From positions 29,859 to 93,858 of the forward strand of contig JAVHXO010000004.1 of assembly GCA_031119525.1 (NCBI GenBank): 64,000 bases of DNA, given 5' to 3'. Under the pieces are notes generated by a model. The model was not told where the DNA came from. It worked only from the letters and a program-made list of their open reading frames with translations, and searched no databases. Source of the stretch: Spiroplasma sp. (GTDB lineage Bacteria; Bacillota_I; Bacilli_A; Mycoplasmatales; VBWQ01). A program made the translations under genes and the position numbers. Shown here piece after piece: positions 10,991 through 24,075 of this stretch (the stretch's first letter is position 1; the number at the start of each line of letters is the position of its first letter).

Positions 10991-13630
10991 ATGAAGAATA
11001 ATAAAAAAGCATTAATAATTGATGGTAATAATTTAATTTACAAAGCATATTATGCAACAGCATATCAAGGTGCTAATTTACATTCATTCAGTGGTGTACC
11101 AACTAATGCTTTATATGCCTTCATTAGAATGATTAATAAGTTTATAACAGCAAATCATTATGATGCAATATTTGTTGCTTTTGATGCTGGTAAAACTACT
11201 TTTCGTAATGAAGTTTATCAAGGTTATAAAGCAACTCGGAAAGGAACACCAAATGAATTATTAGTGCAAATTGATTTAGTAAAACAATTCTTAAATTTAG
11301 CAGAAATTCCCTGAGCACAAGAACCAAATTATGAAGCTGATGATTTAATTGGCACAATTAGTAAAAATCCAGACGCTAAAAATTATCATATCCATATTAT
11401 TAGTAGTGATAAAGATTTATATCAATTATTAGATGATAATATTGAAATTTTATTGCCACAAAAAGGTTTAAGTGATTTAAAAACATTTAATCAAGATGGT
11501 TTAAAACAAGAATACACACTAGAACCAAAACAAATTCCTGATTATAAAGGATTAATTGGTGATAGTTCTGATAATCTGCCAGGAATTAAGGGGATTGGGC
11601 CAAAAACAGCAGAAAAATTATTAGAAAAGTATCAAAGTTTAGAAAATATTATTGTTCATGTTGATGAGTTAACAAAAAAAGAAAGTACTTTAATTAAAGC
11701 TAATAGCGAGAATGGTCGATTAACAAAGAAACTTGCAACAATTCAATTAGATGCACCAATCAAAAAAACCTTAAAAACTTGCCATTATGATATTAATTTA
11801 TTAAAAAAACAAGAATTACAAAACTTTTATCAAAAATACGATATGAAAAGTTTAATTAACTCTGATAACAACGTTAAAAAAGTTAAAGCAAAACAGAATA
11901 GTAAAATTAAAATCATTGATAAATGAGACCCAAAATGAAATGATCAAATTAACTACTTATGAACTGAAATTTTTGACAATAATTATCATCGTGATCCGTT
12001 ATTAGCAATTGCCATTAAAAATCAATTTGGTATTTTTTATTGCCCCAAAAATATTATTGGTCAAGACCAAGCCCTACAAGATTTTTTAGCTAATAAAAAA
12101 TATCAAAAAATTACTTGAGATATTAAAAAAACTGTTGTTGCCATTAAAAAGAATTTTAATCTTCCTGTTGCTGGGTTTACTTTTGATCATATGTTGGCTA
12201 GTTATTTATTATATGCTAATGAAAATATTACATTAGATAATACTGTAGGAATGTTACAAATAAAAAATAATGATAATTTAAATGATGATGATTTTTATGG
12301 TAAAGGAAGTAAAAAAAAGCTACCGGATTCAGAAATTGCAATTGCCCAACATTTAGAAGCAAAATTAGATTTTTTAGTTACATCATATCCAATTTTAGTT
12401 GAAAAATTAAAAACCAATAATAATTGAAAATTATATCAAGAAATTGAGTTACCAACCGTTTATCCATTAATTACTATGGAGGTTAATGGCATTGCAGTTG
12501 ATCGTCAACAATTAAAAACTTTGACAGAACAAACAAAAATTAGCTTAGAAAAAAATGAAGGTGAAATTAATAAAATTGCCAAACAAAAAATCAATTTAAA
12601 TTCACCAAAACAAGTTAGTAATTATTTATTCAATCAACTAAAATTACCTAATGTCAAAAAAGGTAGTACTGCTTTTGATGTTTTAATCACCTTAAAAAAT
12701 CAACATCCAGTGATTAAAATTTTATTAGAGCACCGTAAATTACAAAAACTTTATGCTACTTATCTTAATGGTTTAGAAAAATACATTTATCCAGATAATA
12801 AAATTCATACAATTTATAATCAAGTTCAAACAAGTACTGGCCGTTTATCTTCAATTGACCCTAATATGCAAAATATTAGCGTTCGAGATAGTGAGCAAAG
12901 GGTGGTTAGAAAAATTTTTGTTGCTAGTAATAAAGATTCAAAAATTCTTTCCTGTGATTATTCACAAATTGAATTAAGAATTCTCGCCCATATTAGTAAT
13001 GATGAAAATTTAATTAAGGCATTTAGACAAAATCATGATATTCATGCTGAAACAGCAAGTAAAATTTTTAATGTGCCATTAAAGCAAGTAACGAAAGAGC
13101 AAAGAAATCGTGCTAAAACTGTTAACTTTGGTATTGTTTATGGGATTTCTAGTTTTGGGTTAGCACAACAATTAAAAATTTCGCAAAAAGAAGCGAAAGA
13201 ATTTATTAATAAATATTTTGCAGTTTATCCTAAAATTAAAGCGTATATGAATGAAAAAATTAAGTTTTGTCAAACATATGGTTATGTTGAAACACTTGCT
13301 CATCGTCGTAGAGAAGTACCTGAAATTAATAATCAAAATTCTCTAATTCGCGAATTTGGCCAAAGAATTGCAATTAACACACCAATCCAAGGAACAGCGG
13401 CAGATATTATTAAAATTGCGATGGTAAAAATTAATAATGACATTAATGAGAGTAAAATTAAAGCAAAACTAATTGCCCAAATTCATGATGAATTAATCTT
13501 TGAAGTTAATGAAAAAAATGTTGTTAGTGAAACCAAAAAAATTATCGCAATTATGAGTGATGTAATTAAACTAAAAGTACCATTAGTTGTTAATAATGTT
13601 TGTGGTAATAATTGATACGATTTAAAATAA
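10991..13630 (+). CDS. polA: DNA polymerase I
   Basis: An 879-residue enzyme for repair and Okazaki-fragment processing. The 5' nuclease domain occupies about 1-300 (LIIDGNNLIYKAYY, FVAFDAGKTTFR, YEADDLIG, GDSSDNLPGIKGIGPKTAEKLL). The middle domain lacks the DxE catalytic residues of 3'-5' proofreading, as in Bacillus PolA. The polymerase domain starts near 480, with motif A DYSQIELRILAH (Asp about 656), motif B RNRAKTVNFGIVYG and motif C QIHDELIFEV. I chose ATG 10991 because GGTGG precedes it; an upstream in-frame start at 10946 has no ribosome site. Four or more TGA codons are Trp. mutM follows after 18 bases, so the two form a repair operon. Confidence 0.97.
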
Positions 13631-13648
13631 AATAAAGGAAATTAAATA

Positions 13649-14479
13649 ATGCCAGAATTACCAGAAGTTGAAACGGTTCGCAAAACTTTAGAACCATTAT
13701 TAATTAATCATAAAATTATTGGAGTACGAATCTTACTTAACAAAGTTATTAAAGATCCTGATATTTTAATTTTTAAAAAAAGAATTTTAAATCAAACAAT
13801 TAGGCAAGTACAAAGAAAAGCAAAACTGTTAATCTTTGTTTTGGATGATGATGTCTTATTAAGTCACCTGCGAATGGAAGGAAAATATTATTACCAAAAA
13901 CAAGATGATTTAATTAATTGAAAGCATGTCCTTTTAGTTTTAGATTTAGATAATGGCTATCAATTACGTTATCATGATACAAGAAGATTTGGTACTTTTC
14001 ATTTACAAACAAAAACAACATATCAATCACTAAAACCCTATATTAACATTGGTCCAGAACCATGAAGTCAAGAAGTAACAAGTGATTATTTAAAAAATAA
14101 ATGAAAAAATAAAAAACAAAAAGTAAAAACAGCTTTATTAGATCAAACAACAATTAGCGGCCTTGGTAATATTTATGTCGATGAAGTTTTATTTGCTGCC
14201 AAAATTCACCCCGAAACAACAGTTAATAAATTAAATAATCAAAATTTAACAGCAATTATTAGTAATGCTAGTAAAATTTTAAAATTATCAATTGAACTTG
14301 GTGGTTCAACAATTGCAACTTACACTTCAAGTTTAGGTGTTAGAGGCAGCTTCCAAGACTATTTACAAGTTCATATGAGAGTAAATCAACAATGTTTTAC
14401 CTGCAAAAATATTATTCAAAAAAGTAAAGTCAATAATCGCGGAACTTACTTTTGCAATCATTGTCAAGTTAAAAAATAA
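13649..14479 (+). CDS. mutM: Formamidopyrimidine-DNA glycosylase (Fpg)
   Basis: A 276-residue bifunctional glycosylase/AP lyase that removes 8-oxoguanine. It opens with PELPEVE (catalytic Pro2 and Glu3), has the RKAKLLIF Lys near residue 57, YHDTRRFGTF in the middle, and the helix-two-turn-helix QTTISGLGNIYVDEVLF with the conserved Asn. The C-terminal zinc finger has four Cys (CFTC...CNHC). Start follows AAAGGAAA. It shares a transcript with polA. Confidence 0.96.
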
Positions 14480-14661
14480 TTTAATTATTGTGGAAAAAAA
14501 TATAATAATTATTAATTATAGATTATTAGCGTAATTTATTGGGGATAAAATGTGAATAAAGGTGTGAACTTATGTTATTTCTTTATTTATCTTTTATTAT
14601 TAATATAATTAGTGGTAGGTCTAATATTAAAACAAATTTTTAGTGACGAAGGAAGAAAAAA

Positions 14662-15771
14662 ATGCAAAGAATAATTAATGAAACTGATACCTTTCAGGTA
14701 ATCCTAAAAGAAAATATTGATCATGCCGACTATCAATATCTTTTTATGTTATATCAACCAATAATTGGTGTTAATGCGATAAATTTATATTTAACTTTAG
14801 TGCAAGAAAAAAATTTAACTAATCGAATTAATCTGGAATTTAATCATAAAAGATTAATGTTATTACTAAATCTTAACGAAATTGAATTATTAGAGGCATT
14901 CCAAAAGTTGGAAGTTTATAAATTACTTATTAGTTATTACTATCAATTGAAATCTACTTACATTTATCAATTACAAAAACCAATTATGCCAAAACATTTT
15001 TTTGCAAATCCTGAATTTGAAAATAATTTAATTAATAAACTAGGAAGCTTACAATTTGAAAGACAAAAATATTATTTTTTAAAGTCCCAACCAGAAGTCA
15101 CAGAAGATTTTACTAATATTAGTCATAGTATCGACGAAAAAATTAGCCCTTCAAGAGTTAATTTACAACAATTAATTAATAAATTAAACCAAACTAAATC
15201 GGAAATTATTATCAAACAATCTAGGGTAAAAACAAAACCTCATCAATTAAGAGCAAATTCACAAGTTGCAACACAAAATCTTAATATTAATAGCAAAAAT
15301 ATTTTAAATGAAATGTTAAATTTAATGCAAGAAAAAAATCCTGAAGAATATTTAACTCATTTAACAAAAAAACCAATTGACAATAAATTAAAAAATACTC
15401 TAAAACAATTAAGTTTAACTTATCATCTTAACAATGAAGTAATTAATTGTTTAATTGAATACGCTTGATTTAAAAATGATAAACGGATTGAACCTAATTA
15501 TATTTTTAAAATTGCGCAAACCTTTCAAGAAAACAAAATTGACAATATTAATGATGCTTGAAAACATTTAAAATTAGCTTATTTAAAAAGTAAAAAAAAT
15601 TCTTTCAGTTATGGTAAAACTTATCATCAGGATGTTTTGTGAACTAATGATCAAATTGATTTTGATTTTAATAACGAGACGATAAACGATAATCAAACAA
15701 AAAATGACCAAAAAAATTTAATGACTGAAAAAGAAATTACAAAAATTTTAGAGGAATTTGATAAACATTAA
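14662..15771 (+). CDS. dnaB: Replication initiation and membrane attachment protein DnaB-like (DnaD-domain)
   Basis: A 369-residue protein that matches Gram-positive DnaB (the helicase co-loader, not the helicase). The N-terminal YQPIIGVNAINLYLTL motif (about 29-45) and following winged-helix region are typical; the C-terminal half holds a DnaD/DnaB_2 helical domain ending near IEYAWFKNDKRIEPNYIFKIAQTF and a short acidic tail. With DnaI, encoded 48 bases downstream, it loads the replicative helicase at the origin. The preceding 180 bases (14480-14661) hold no gene. Start: AAGGAAG 9 bases upstream. Confidence 0.85.
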
Positions 15772-15819
15772 TTATAATTATTAATAGTAAATAATTATTT
15801 TTAACTAGGAGTTTAGACT

Positions 15820-16698
15820 ATGGCAGAAAATCTAAGCCAAATAATAAAAACAAACGAGAATAATAAAGAATTAACAGAATTTATTGCAACAAATAAAATT
15901 ACTAATAAATTGTTTAATAACTATTATCAGTTATTCCAAGATTATTTGACGAGTTATAATTTATGTAAAAAAAGAGAAAATCTTAATAAATGCCAGCAAG
16001 AAATTCCTGGATATCGCCTAAAATTAATTATTAATAATCAAAAAATTACAACAGTTTTAACTGATTGTTTACATCGGATTAATAATTTAGATCAAAAACA
16101 AGTAATGAATAAATTTTTAATTCGCCATTATGATGACTCATTATTATCACTTTCTTGAAGTAAAGATTTTCTTGTTGTTGGTCAAGAACGACAAGAAATT
16201 GTTAATTACTTGAAACAAACACTAAAATTAAAAAGTTATCCTGGCTTATATTTATATGGTGAATCACAAGTTGGCAAAACTTTTATTTTTATTTTATTCG
16301 CTAATAAATTAATTCAAAAAAAGCATACAGTTTGTTTTATTTCATGGCCAGAATTTATTATTGAAATTAAAAAAAATTTTAGTAATAAAACTGAAAATGA
16401 TAATAATAGCAAAATGGAACAAATGAAAAATTGTGATTTTCTTTTCATTGATGATTTGGGTGGCGAATCAATTACTGCTTGAGAACGGGATGAATTATTA
16501 TTTCCAATTCTTAATGCTCGAGTTTTACCTTTAAAAACAACATTCATTAATTCCAGTTATAACATTAATGAATTAATGCAATGTTATCGTTTACAAGCAA
16601 ATAAAATTGAAACAATTAAAGTTAAAAGATTAATTGAAAGAATTAAAAAATTAACAAAACCAATCGAATTAACAAAACAAAATTTAATTGCACAATAA
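15820..16698 (+). CDS. dnaI: Primosomal helicase loader DnaI (AAA+)
   Basis: A 292-residue AAA+ ATPase of the DnaC/DnaI clan. The N-terminal helicase-binding part (1-130) has a CxnC-like YNLCKKRENLNKCQQEIPGY region; the ATPase part has Walker A YGESQVGKTF (about 147-156), Walker B FLFIDDLGGE (about 207-216) and sensor-1 TTFINSSYN. It loads the replicative helicase together with the product of the dnaB gene in front of it. AGGAG precedes the start. A hairpin terminator follows the stop. Confidence 0.9.
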
Positions 16699-16701
16699 AA
16701 T

Positions 16702-16728
16702 TCAGAATAGAAACTGAATTTTTTTATT
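16702..16728 (+). terminator. Terminator after dnaI
   Basis: Stem ATTCAG / CTGAAT followed by seven T. Confidence 0.7.
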
Positions 16729-16800
16729 AAAAACCTAATAAAATCTCATCAAAACTAAAAAATATTAACAAACTCCCTTATATTAGTTATGAGATTTTGC

Positions 16801-16806
16801 TATAAT
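16801..16806 (+). promoter_or_regulatory. Extended -10 promoter of gapA
   Basis: TTTTGCTATAAT forms an extended -10 (TGn-TATAAT) 38 bases before the gapA start. The -35 is weak. Confidence 0.6.
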
Positions 16807-16808
16807 AA

Positions 16809-17852
<1,044 letters not shown>

Positions 17853-17867
17853 AAAAATAAAACTTAT

Positions 17868-17893
17868 AATGCATCTTGAAAAGATGCATTTTT
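17868..17893 (+). terminator. Terminator between gapA and pgk
   Basis: Nine-base perfect stem ATGCATCTT / AAGATGCAT with a GAA loop and T run. Confidence 0.8.
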
Positions 17894-17961
17894 ATTAACC
17901 AATATTGCAAATTTAAGAATAAATTATAAAATATAATAGTTAGTATAAAAGGAGAAAAAGA

Positions 17962-19164
17962 ATGAATAAAAAAACTTTAAAAGATATTAATTTTGAAAAT
18001 AAAAAAGTAATTGTTCGCTTAGATTTAAATGTACCAATTGCCAATAATCAAATTACTGATGATACAAGAATTAAAGCAGCATTAGCAACAATTAAATATT
18101 TGCAAAGTCAAAATGCAAAAATTATTATGTTATCTCATTTGGGGCGAATTAAAACACCAGCAGATAAAAAAACTCATAGTTTGGTGTTAGTAGCAAAAAA
18201 ATTGCAAGAATTAATTAACCACCCAGTTGTTTTTATTAATGAAACTCGCGGTAAAACTTTAGAAACAGCAATTAATAAACTAAAACCACAAGATTTATTG
18301 TTAGTTGAAAATACTCGTTTTGAAGATTTGGAGGGCAAAAAAGAAAGCGGTAATAACCCTGAATTAGGTCAGTATTGAGCTAACCTTGGTGATGTTTTTG
18401 TTAATGATGCTTTTGGTACCGCCCATCGTGCTCACGCATCTAATGTTGGCATTGCAACGTATATTAAAGATAGTTGTATTGGTTTACTAATTGAAAAAGA
18501 ACTACAAATGTTAAATAAAGTTGTTATTAACCCCGCTAAACCATTTGTTGCTGTGATTGGTGGTGCTAAAGTTTCTGATAAAATTGATGTTATCAAACAA
18601 TTATTAACTAAAGCCGATACAGTTTTAATTGGTGGGGGTATGGCATTTACTTTTATGAAAGCTTTAGGATATAAGATTGGTAAATCATTAGTTGAAAACG
18701 ACAAAGTTGATTTAGCCAAAGAATTAATTAATCTTGGTAAAAACAAATTAGTGCTACCAGTTGATTATATTACTAGTCCAGAATTTAAAGATATTAAAGG
18801 GACAAATACCAAAGATCAAAATATTGCTGACAATCAAATGGGCTTAGATATTGGGATTAAAACCGAAAAACTATTCCAAGAAAAATTAAGAGCAGCAAAA
18901 ACAATTATTTGAAATGGACCAATGGGAGTTTTTGAAATGAATAATTTTGCTCATGGTACAAAAGCAATTTGTGAAGCAATTGTTAATTTAAAAAATGCTT
19001 TCAGTTTAATTGGTGGTGGCGATAGTGCTGCTGCGGTAACTAAATTTCACTATCAAGATAAAGTTAGTTTTATTTCAACTGGCGGCGGCGCTTCATTAGA
19101 GTATCTTGAAGGTAAACCATTACCAGGAATTACAGCAATCAAAGATAAAGAAACTAAAGAATAA
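17962..19164 (+). CDS. pgk: Phosphoglycerate kinase
   Basis: A 400-residue glycolytic kinase transferring phosphate from 1,3-bisphosphoglycerate to ADP. N-terminal [10 protein letters not shown] and DDTRI (substrate binding), [33 protein letters not shown], and the C-terminal GGGDSAAAV and [13 protein letters not shown] loops are all present. AAAGGAG precedes the ATG. It is followed by an unknown membrane protein 6 bases after its stop, so that gene is probably cotranscribed. Confidence 0.97.
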
Positions 19165-19170
19165 AAACTG

Positions 19171-19851
19171 ATGACAACAAAACCTGAAACTGATAATATC
19201 TTCATCATTGTAAGTTTATTTTTATTAACTGTAATTGCTGTTATGGCAATCATCCAATTAATTATCTGAGCAATTACTATTGGCAGAGCAAAAAAATCTA
19301 AAGTTAAATTAACAACTAAGTCATATCAAACTTTATTGGCAAATCAAGAAGTTCAAGATATGCCAGTTAAAGTTAAACAAGTGAAAACAACAATAAAATT
19401 TGCAAATTATAATCAGAAAAAGAATTGTTTAAAATTATCAAAACGTAATTTTGAAGAAAAAACAGTTTGAAATATTTACCAAAATTTAATTAATATTGTT
19501 TTAATTAAATGAAAGCAAGGTAATCGCAAAACTAATATTACTTTAATTGTTAGCACGATAATTTTTTACTTAAGTGCTTTTGGCACAATTGTTGTAACTT
19601 TAATTTATTATTTTTATTGCACAACGGGAAAAATTAATCAAATTGATATTAATATCTTAAGTATTTTAAGTTTTATCATTTTATTCTTTTTAGTTTTAAG
19701 TTGATTGCTTTGAACAATGACCTATGAAAAATTAAGAAAAGATGTTATTGATTTAGCAAAAACTTTGAATAATCAGAATTTAGTAAAAATTGTCAGAAGA
19801 ATTAGCGGATACAAAACTTTGTTCCCAAGTTCAGAACTATTGTTTTTATAA
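19171..19851 (+). CDS. Membrane protein of unknown function, cotranscribed with pgk
   Basis: A 226-residue protein: an N-terminal TM segment (about 10-35), a basic soluble stretch of roughly 95 residues, two more TM segments (about 130-153 and 167-187) and a basic C-terminal tail. I recognise no family. The start lies six bases after the pgk stop without a clear ribosome site, suggesting coupling to pgk. It ends at a shared terminator facing the YugP-like gene on the other strand. Confidence 0.7.
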
Positions 19852-19885
19852 AAAAAGAGTTGTTAGTTAACAACTCTTTTTTTAT
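19852..19885. terminator. Bidirectional terminator
   Basis: Stem AAGAGTTGTTAGTTAACAACTCTT with A and T runs either side, between convergent genes. Confidence 0.85.
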
Positions 19886-19886
19886 C

Positions 19887-20723
19887 TTATTTTTTTTCAC
19901 CCTCAATCAAAATTAAAATCTGCAAGATAAATCTTAATACTTCATAAATCATGCGAATTAAATAATAAATAAATTTAATTTGGAAGATTCAACTAATTGC
20001 TTTAATTTCTTTTGGTTGTAAGAATCCCTTTAAATTTTCAGTAATTTCTTTCCGTGATTTACTATAAAAAACTAACTGTGATATTGAAAAACCAATTAAA
20101 AAGACCGCTCCTAAAACTGATAAAATAATTGCCATAACATTAGAATTAACACCAACAAAACCAGATCAATTAAAGTAAGGTGCTAAAGCAAAAATTGCTG
20201 CAAATATTAATGGTATCAAAACCAAAAGCAAAGAAATTTTTCGCGCAAAATCTCATCAAAAACTATTAAATCGGGTACTTTTTGAACTACTAACTGCCCA
20301 AGTATTCTCCATTGCCATTGCCAAACTATAAATTGAACTACGATGATAAGTTCATGGTAGTAATCTTAATGTTAAACTATTTTCATGAACAATGTACGGA
20401 CTCAAATAAAAGAATTTTGATTCAACATTTACTTGATTAATTGATCCATCACCTTTCGTTTTCAAGCGAACTCTTTTCGCATTAACACCATATCTTTGTA
20501 AATATTTTTGTGATAACTCACCACCAGTTAAATTAGCACTATTAGTTCGTTGGACCCATGAATATTTAATTCAAGTAATAAATCAAATTATTGTTACAAT
20601 AAATAAAATTAACCCAATAAAACCAACAACTGATGCAAAAGCAATTAAACCAGTACTTCATGTTTCAGGATTACTAGGATTACCAGAATTACCAGGATCA
20701 AAACTAGCATTCAAATGATTCAT
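19887..20723 (-). CDS. YugP-like membrane protein with degenerate metallopeptidase site
   Basis: A 278-residue protein broken by many TGA (Trp) codons. N-terminal TM (about 25-48), then TGGELSQKYLQRYGVNAKRV, which matches the start of YugP-type zinc metallopeptidases (TGAEVA..ILD..G), a FFYLSPYIVHEN stretch matching their ..LRLSE.VY region, and TYHRSSIYSLAMAMENTWAVS where YugP has RSIAAIGVAAHEAGHA. The zinc-binding HExxH is replaced by MENTW, so catalysis is unlikely. Two more TM segments (about 173-220) and a hydrophobic C-terminal helix follow. Start after AAAGGATATTAAT. Assignment rests on pattern only; it may be a pseudoenzyme. Confidence 0.55.
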
Positions 20724-20869
20724 ATTAATATCCTTTCTTAATTTAATAAATTCATTAATTTTGTTAAATTATCAATTAATAACTCAATTATATAATATAG
20801 AACGGTAAAAGAAAAACAACTTTTTAATATTGCAAAAAATATTAATAATTAGTAAATCAAATAAAAATA

Positions 20870-20900
20870 AAAAAATAGCTAAATAATTAGCTATTTTTAT
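20870..20900 (-). terminator. Terminator of the fakA-Dph6-like operon
   Basis: Arms AAAATAGCTAA and TTAGCTATTTT, overlapping the stop codon of the Dph6-like gene, with T run on the minus strand. Confidence 0.75.
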
Positions 20901-21489
20901 TATCAAAAAGTAAACAATCAACAACCATTGTATGATACTCACCAGCTTCACCAGATAAATCAATTGGCAATTTTTGCATCTTAGCAATTAAATCCTCATC
21001 AATAATTTTGCCAACTAAAAGATCTTGATACTCTTGCTTATCACTTCAAGTAATTAATGCTTTAATTTGATATTTGAATAATAATGCCATTAATTCAAAC
21101 CGATCTTTTTTTCACAATGGCTGAATAAATTCTAAGTTATTAGTTTGACAAGCAGTTTCAACAAGATTACAACAATAATTAATATACTCAATATCACCAG
21201 TATAAACAGTCTTAACTTGATATTGATCTTTTAATTGCAAAAATCCTTGGTTATAACCTTGATCATAAGGCTGATTTATTTCAATAAACACTAATGGTAA
21301 CAATAATTTTCTCGCTTGTTCTTTCATTAAAGGGATTTTATGTGCTTTAAATGAATCATCAGTAAAATTTTTTGGTACTAAAGTTACTAAATAATCTACT
21401 TGCTTTTCAAGTAAATGTAAAACTAAACAACAATCTTTGCCCCCAGTTCATAATAAGGCAATTTTATTTGACTGATCTTTTTTTATCAT
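20887..21489 (-). CDS. Dph6-like ATP-pyrophosphatase / adenine nucleotide alpha hydrolase
   Basis: A 200-residue PP-loop protein. The N-terminal ALLWTGGKDCCLVLHLL is the SGGKDS-type ATP loop with Thr in place of the first Ser. The later VYTGDIEYINYCCNLVE and the ALITWSDKQEYQDLLVGKIIDEDL region resemble the diphthine-ammonia ligase (Dph6/MJ0570) family. Bacteria do not make diphthamide, so the family probably amidates or thiolates another substrate; unknown here. It starts eight bases after the fakA stop and so sits in the same operon. Confidence 0.7.
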
Positions 21490-21497
21490 TAAATTCT

Positions 21498-23159
21498 TTA
21501 TTCAACAACAAATAAAAAGTTATAAACATTTTGTTGGCCGTCAACAAATTCATACTCAATATCATAATTATCTTCAAGCATTTTAGTCAATTCAGCAACC
21601 TCGTTATCAGTAGCAGTTCTACCTTTAAAAATTGTAATAATTTCTGCTGAATTTCATAAAATTTTAGCTAATAATTTTTTTAGCGGGATGTTTAAATCTT
21701 TATTAGAGGCAAGAATTTTTAATTTTGGATGATTTTTAAAAGTTCCTGCTGTAATATAATTATCTTTTTTAATGTTGACATCATCAATCTCAACATCACG
21801 ATCAGCAATCGATAAATAACCATAATTAACATTTTTAATTTCATTACTCATAATGCGATTATTTTCTTTACTGCTCAAACTAGAATTAAAACTTAAAGCA
21901 GAACGCATGCCTTGAGCAATATTAACAGTTGGAATAATAAATACTTTTGATTTCTTTTCTAATTTTTTAGCTTGCTCCGCTGTCAACAATAAATTACTAT
22001 CATTAGGAAGAATATAAACCACTTTTGCATCCACTTTAGCAATTGTTCTTAAAATATCATCCGTTGATGGATTTACTTTATTAGAATAAAAAATTGTTTC
22101 AGTAACATTTAATTGTTCTCTAAAAAATACATCAATTCCTTTCCCTGGAACAAAGGCAATCAAAGCAGATTGATTTTTTAATTTTCTTGGACCAGTAATT
22201 GATGGTTGATGTGCTTTAGCTTGTTCAGTCATATTTTCAATTTTTACTGTTAGAAAATCACCAAATTTTTGTAAATAATTTAAAATATCACCTGGCTGTA
22301 AAGTGTGAATATGAACTTTAAGTAAATTTTGATCTTCAACAACAACTAATGATTGACCATTCATACCTTCCAAATCAGTTCGTGTTTTACCTAAATCAAA
22401 ATCAGGATTATTCATTTGATTTAATTTAACAATTAGTTCCGTACAATATCCAAACTCTTCTTCATTATTAATTGAAAAGTTAAATTTATTATTTTCTGGT
22501 GATAATTTTTTGTTAACTGTCATTGGTTTATTATGTTTTAACCCATAAACCATCCCTTCAATAACATAAACTAACCCAGCACCACCTGAATCAACAACAC
22601 CAACTTTCCTTAAAATTGGTAATAAAGCTGGAGTTAAAGTCAATGATTCTTGCATTGCTTTTAATAACGTTTGGAAAACAATTAATGGATCTTTCTCATC
22701 AATACACTCTTCATTAACTTTATTGGCGCCATCTTTAATAACTGTCAAAATAGTGCCTTCAACTGGTTTCATAACCGCCTTATAAGCAAAATCTTTTGCT
22801 TGGATTAAAGCTTTTAAAATATCTGCTGGTTTAAGAATCTTCATATCAGCATAATCTTTATTATGAACAAACTCATGAAAGAAACCACGAAAAATTTGCG
22901 ATAAAATTACCCCAGAATTACCTCGAGCACCCATAATTAAACCACGAGAAAACTCTTTACCAAATTCTTTAAAAGTTTTAAATTCTTTACTTTCTAATGC
23001 TTTAATACCATTCATCATTGTTAAATTCATATTAGTTCCAGTATCACCATCAGGGACTGGGAAAACATTTAATTTGTCAACTTCATAATGATGATTATAT
23101 AAATTGTTAGCCCCACTAATTAACATTACTTTTAAGATCTTTAGATCAATTTTTTTCAT
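21498..23159 (-). CDS. fakA: Fatty acid kinase catalytic subunit FakA (DAK2 domain)
   Basis: A 553-residue YloV/FakA-type protein. The N-terminal DAK2/DhaL domain (1-210) has VFPVPDGDTGTNM (Mg-ATP site) and GARGNSGVILSQIFRGF. The middle part contains FGYCTELIVKL and VHIHTLQPGD (family signatures), and the C-terminal DegV-like part ends with a hydrophobic strand. FakA phosphorylates fatty acids bound to a FakB (DegV-fold) partner, feeding acyl-phosphate into phospholipid synthesis, important for an organism scavenging host fatty acids. No fakB is in the window. TGA at 21654 is Trp, so the protein reads on to 21498. Confidence 0.9.
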
Positions 23160-23556
23160 TCTATTATCACCTATTCATATACTAATAAATTTCTAATTAA
23201 TAAAATTTAAAAATATTTTTTTCTCCAATATTTAGTAATAATATTTTTTTGTTTGTTTTAAGTTAATTAATTTCTTTTTAAAAAGTGCTGAAAAAAAGAA
23301 ATTAACTTTTGATATATTATTATTGAAAATTATTTTTAATTTAAGAAATTTTTATAACTTTTAATGCTAAATTTTATTAGAAATAAATTATATCTTTTAA
23401 AATTATGCTCTTACTAATTGAAATATTTAGACTTTTTAAGTCATTTATTATTATACATTAAACTATTTAATATTAATACAATAACTATTTAAAATGTTAT
23501 CAATTAATGATTAATTAAAATTTGAAAAAACCTACTAAAAATAGTAGGTTTTAAAT
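23160..23556. other. Gene-free AT-rich gap
   Basis: About 400 bases between fakA and hpf. Apart from the hpf terminator near 23528-23552, I see no gene, RNA or convincing repeat; base composition is extremely AT-rich. Confidence 0.6.
23527..23554 (-). terminator. Terminator of hpf
   Basis: Stem AAAACCTACTA / TAGTAGGTTTT with a short A loop. Confidence 0.75.
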
Positions 23557-23997
23557 TTAATTAGCAAAATTTTCTGTCTGATCATTTTGTCAAGCATCTT
23601 GATCATCATTGTCAAAATCATCTAACTCTTCAACTTGCGAACCAAAATTTGAATCTTGCATTTTTTCTAAAATTGCTGTCCCAGTCTTAATGGTATTTTT
23701 ACTTTCCGTTTGAGTTTTAATGTAACTCAATTGTTGGGTTAAAGGATTAACAATTTGTTTAATTGCCAAATACAAATCATCATGTTTAACTTGACACTGT
23801 AAATGTTTATTAAAAGGGATATTAATGCTAACAGTAATTCGATAAAGTTTTTCAGGATAACTACGAATTTCTACTTTAGCGCGTGTATTAGGATGAATAT
23901 ATTTTTTATATTTTTCTAAGCGACTTAAACTTGCCTCAACTGACTTACTAATTGCTGGAGTAATTTCCATATTCTTACCATGGATAGTTATAATCAT
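23557..23997 (-). CDS. hpf: Ribosome hibernation promotion factor family protein
   Basis: A 146-residue S30AE-domain protein. MIITIHGKNMEITPAISKSVEASLSRLEKYKKYI is the usual first strand-helix, followed by basic residues and LYRITVSINIPFNKHLQCQVKHDDLYLAIKQIV. It binds the 30S A/P sites in resting cells. After about residue 100 there is only an acidic Asp/Glu tail; the dimerisation domain of long HPF is absent, so this is nearer the short form. The TGA at 23590 is Trp. Confidence 0.88.
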
Positions 23998-24075
23998 AAT
24001 TTTCTCCCACTTTCTTTACAGAGTTGTATATTATTATTTTCCCATGAAAAAAATATTTTTGAAAAAAAATAATTA

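Noticed and set aside
10991..13630. PolA lacking proofreading residues as a special adaptation
   Set aside because: Loss of 3'-5' exonuclease residues is common in Gram-positive PolA.
14530..14600. TGTGAATAA and similar 9-mers before dnaB as a DnaA-box cluster or a short leader peptide
   Set aside because: Only imperfect DnaA boxes, no cluster, and the possible 17-codon peptide has no support.
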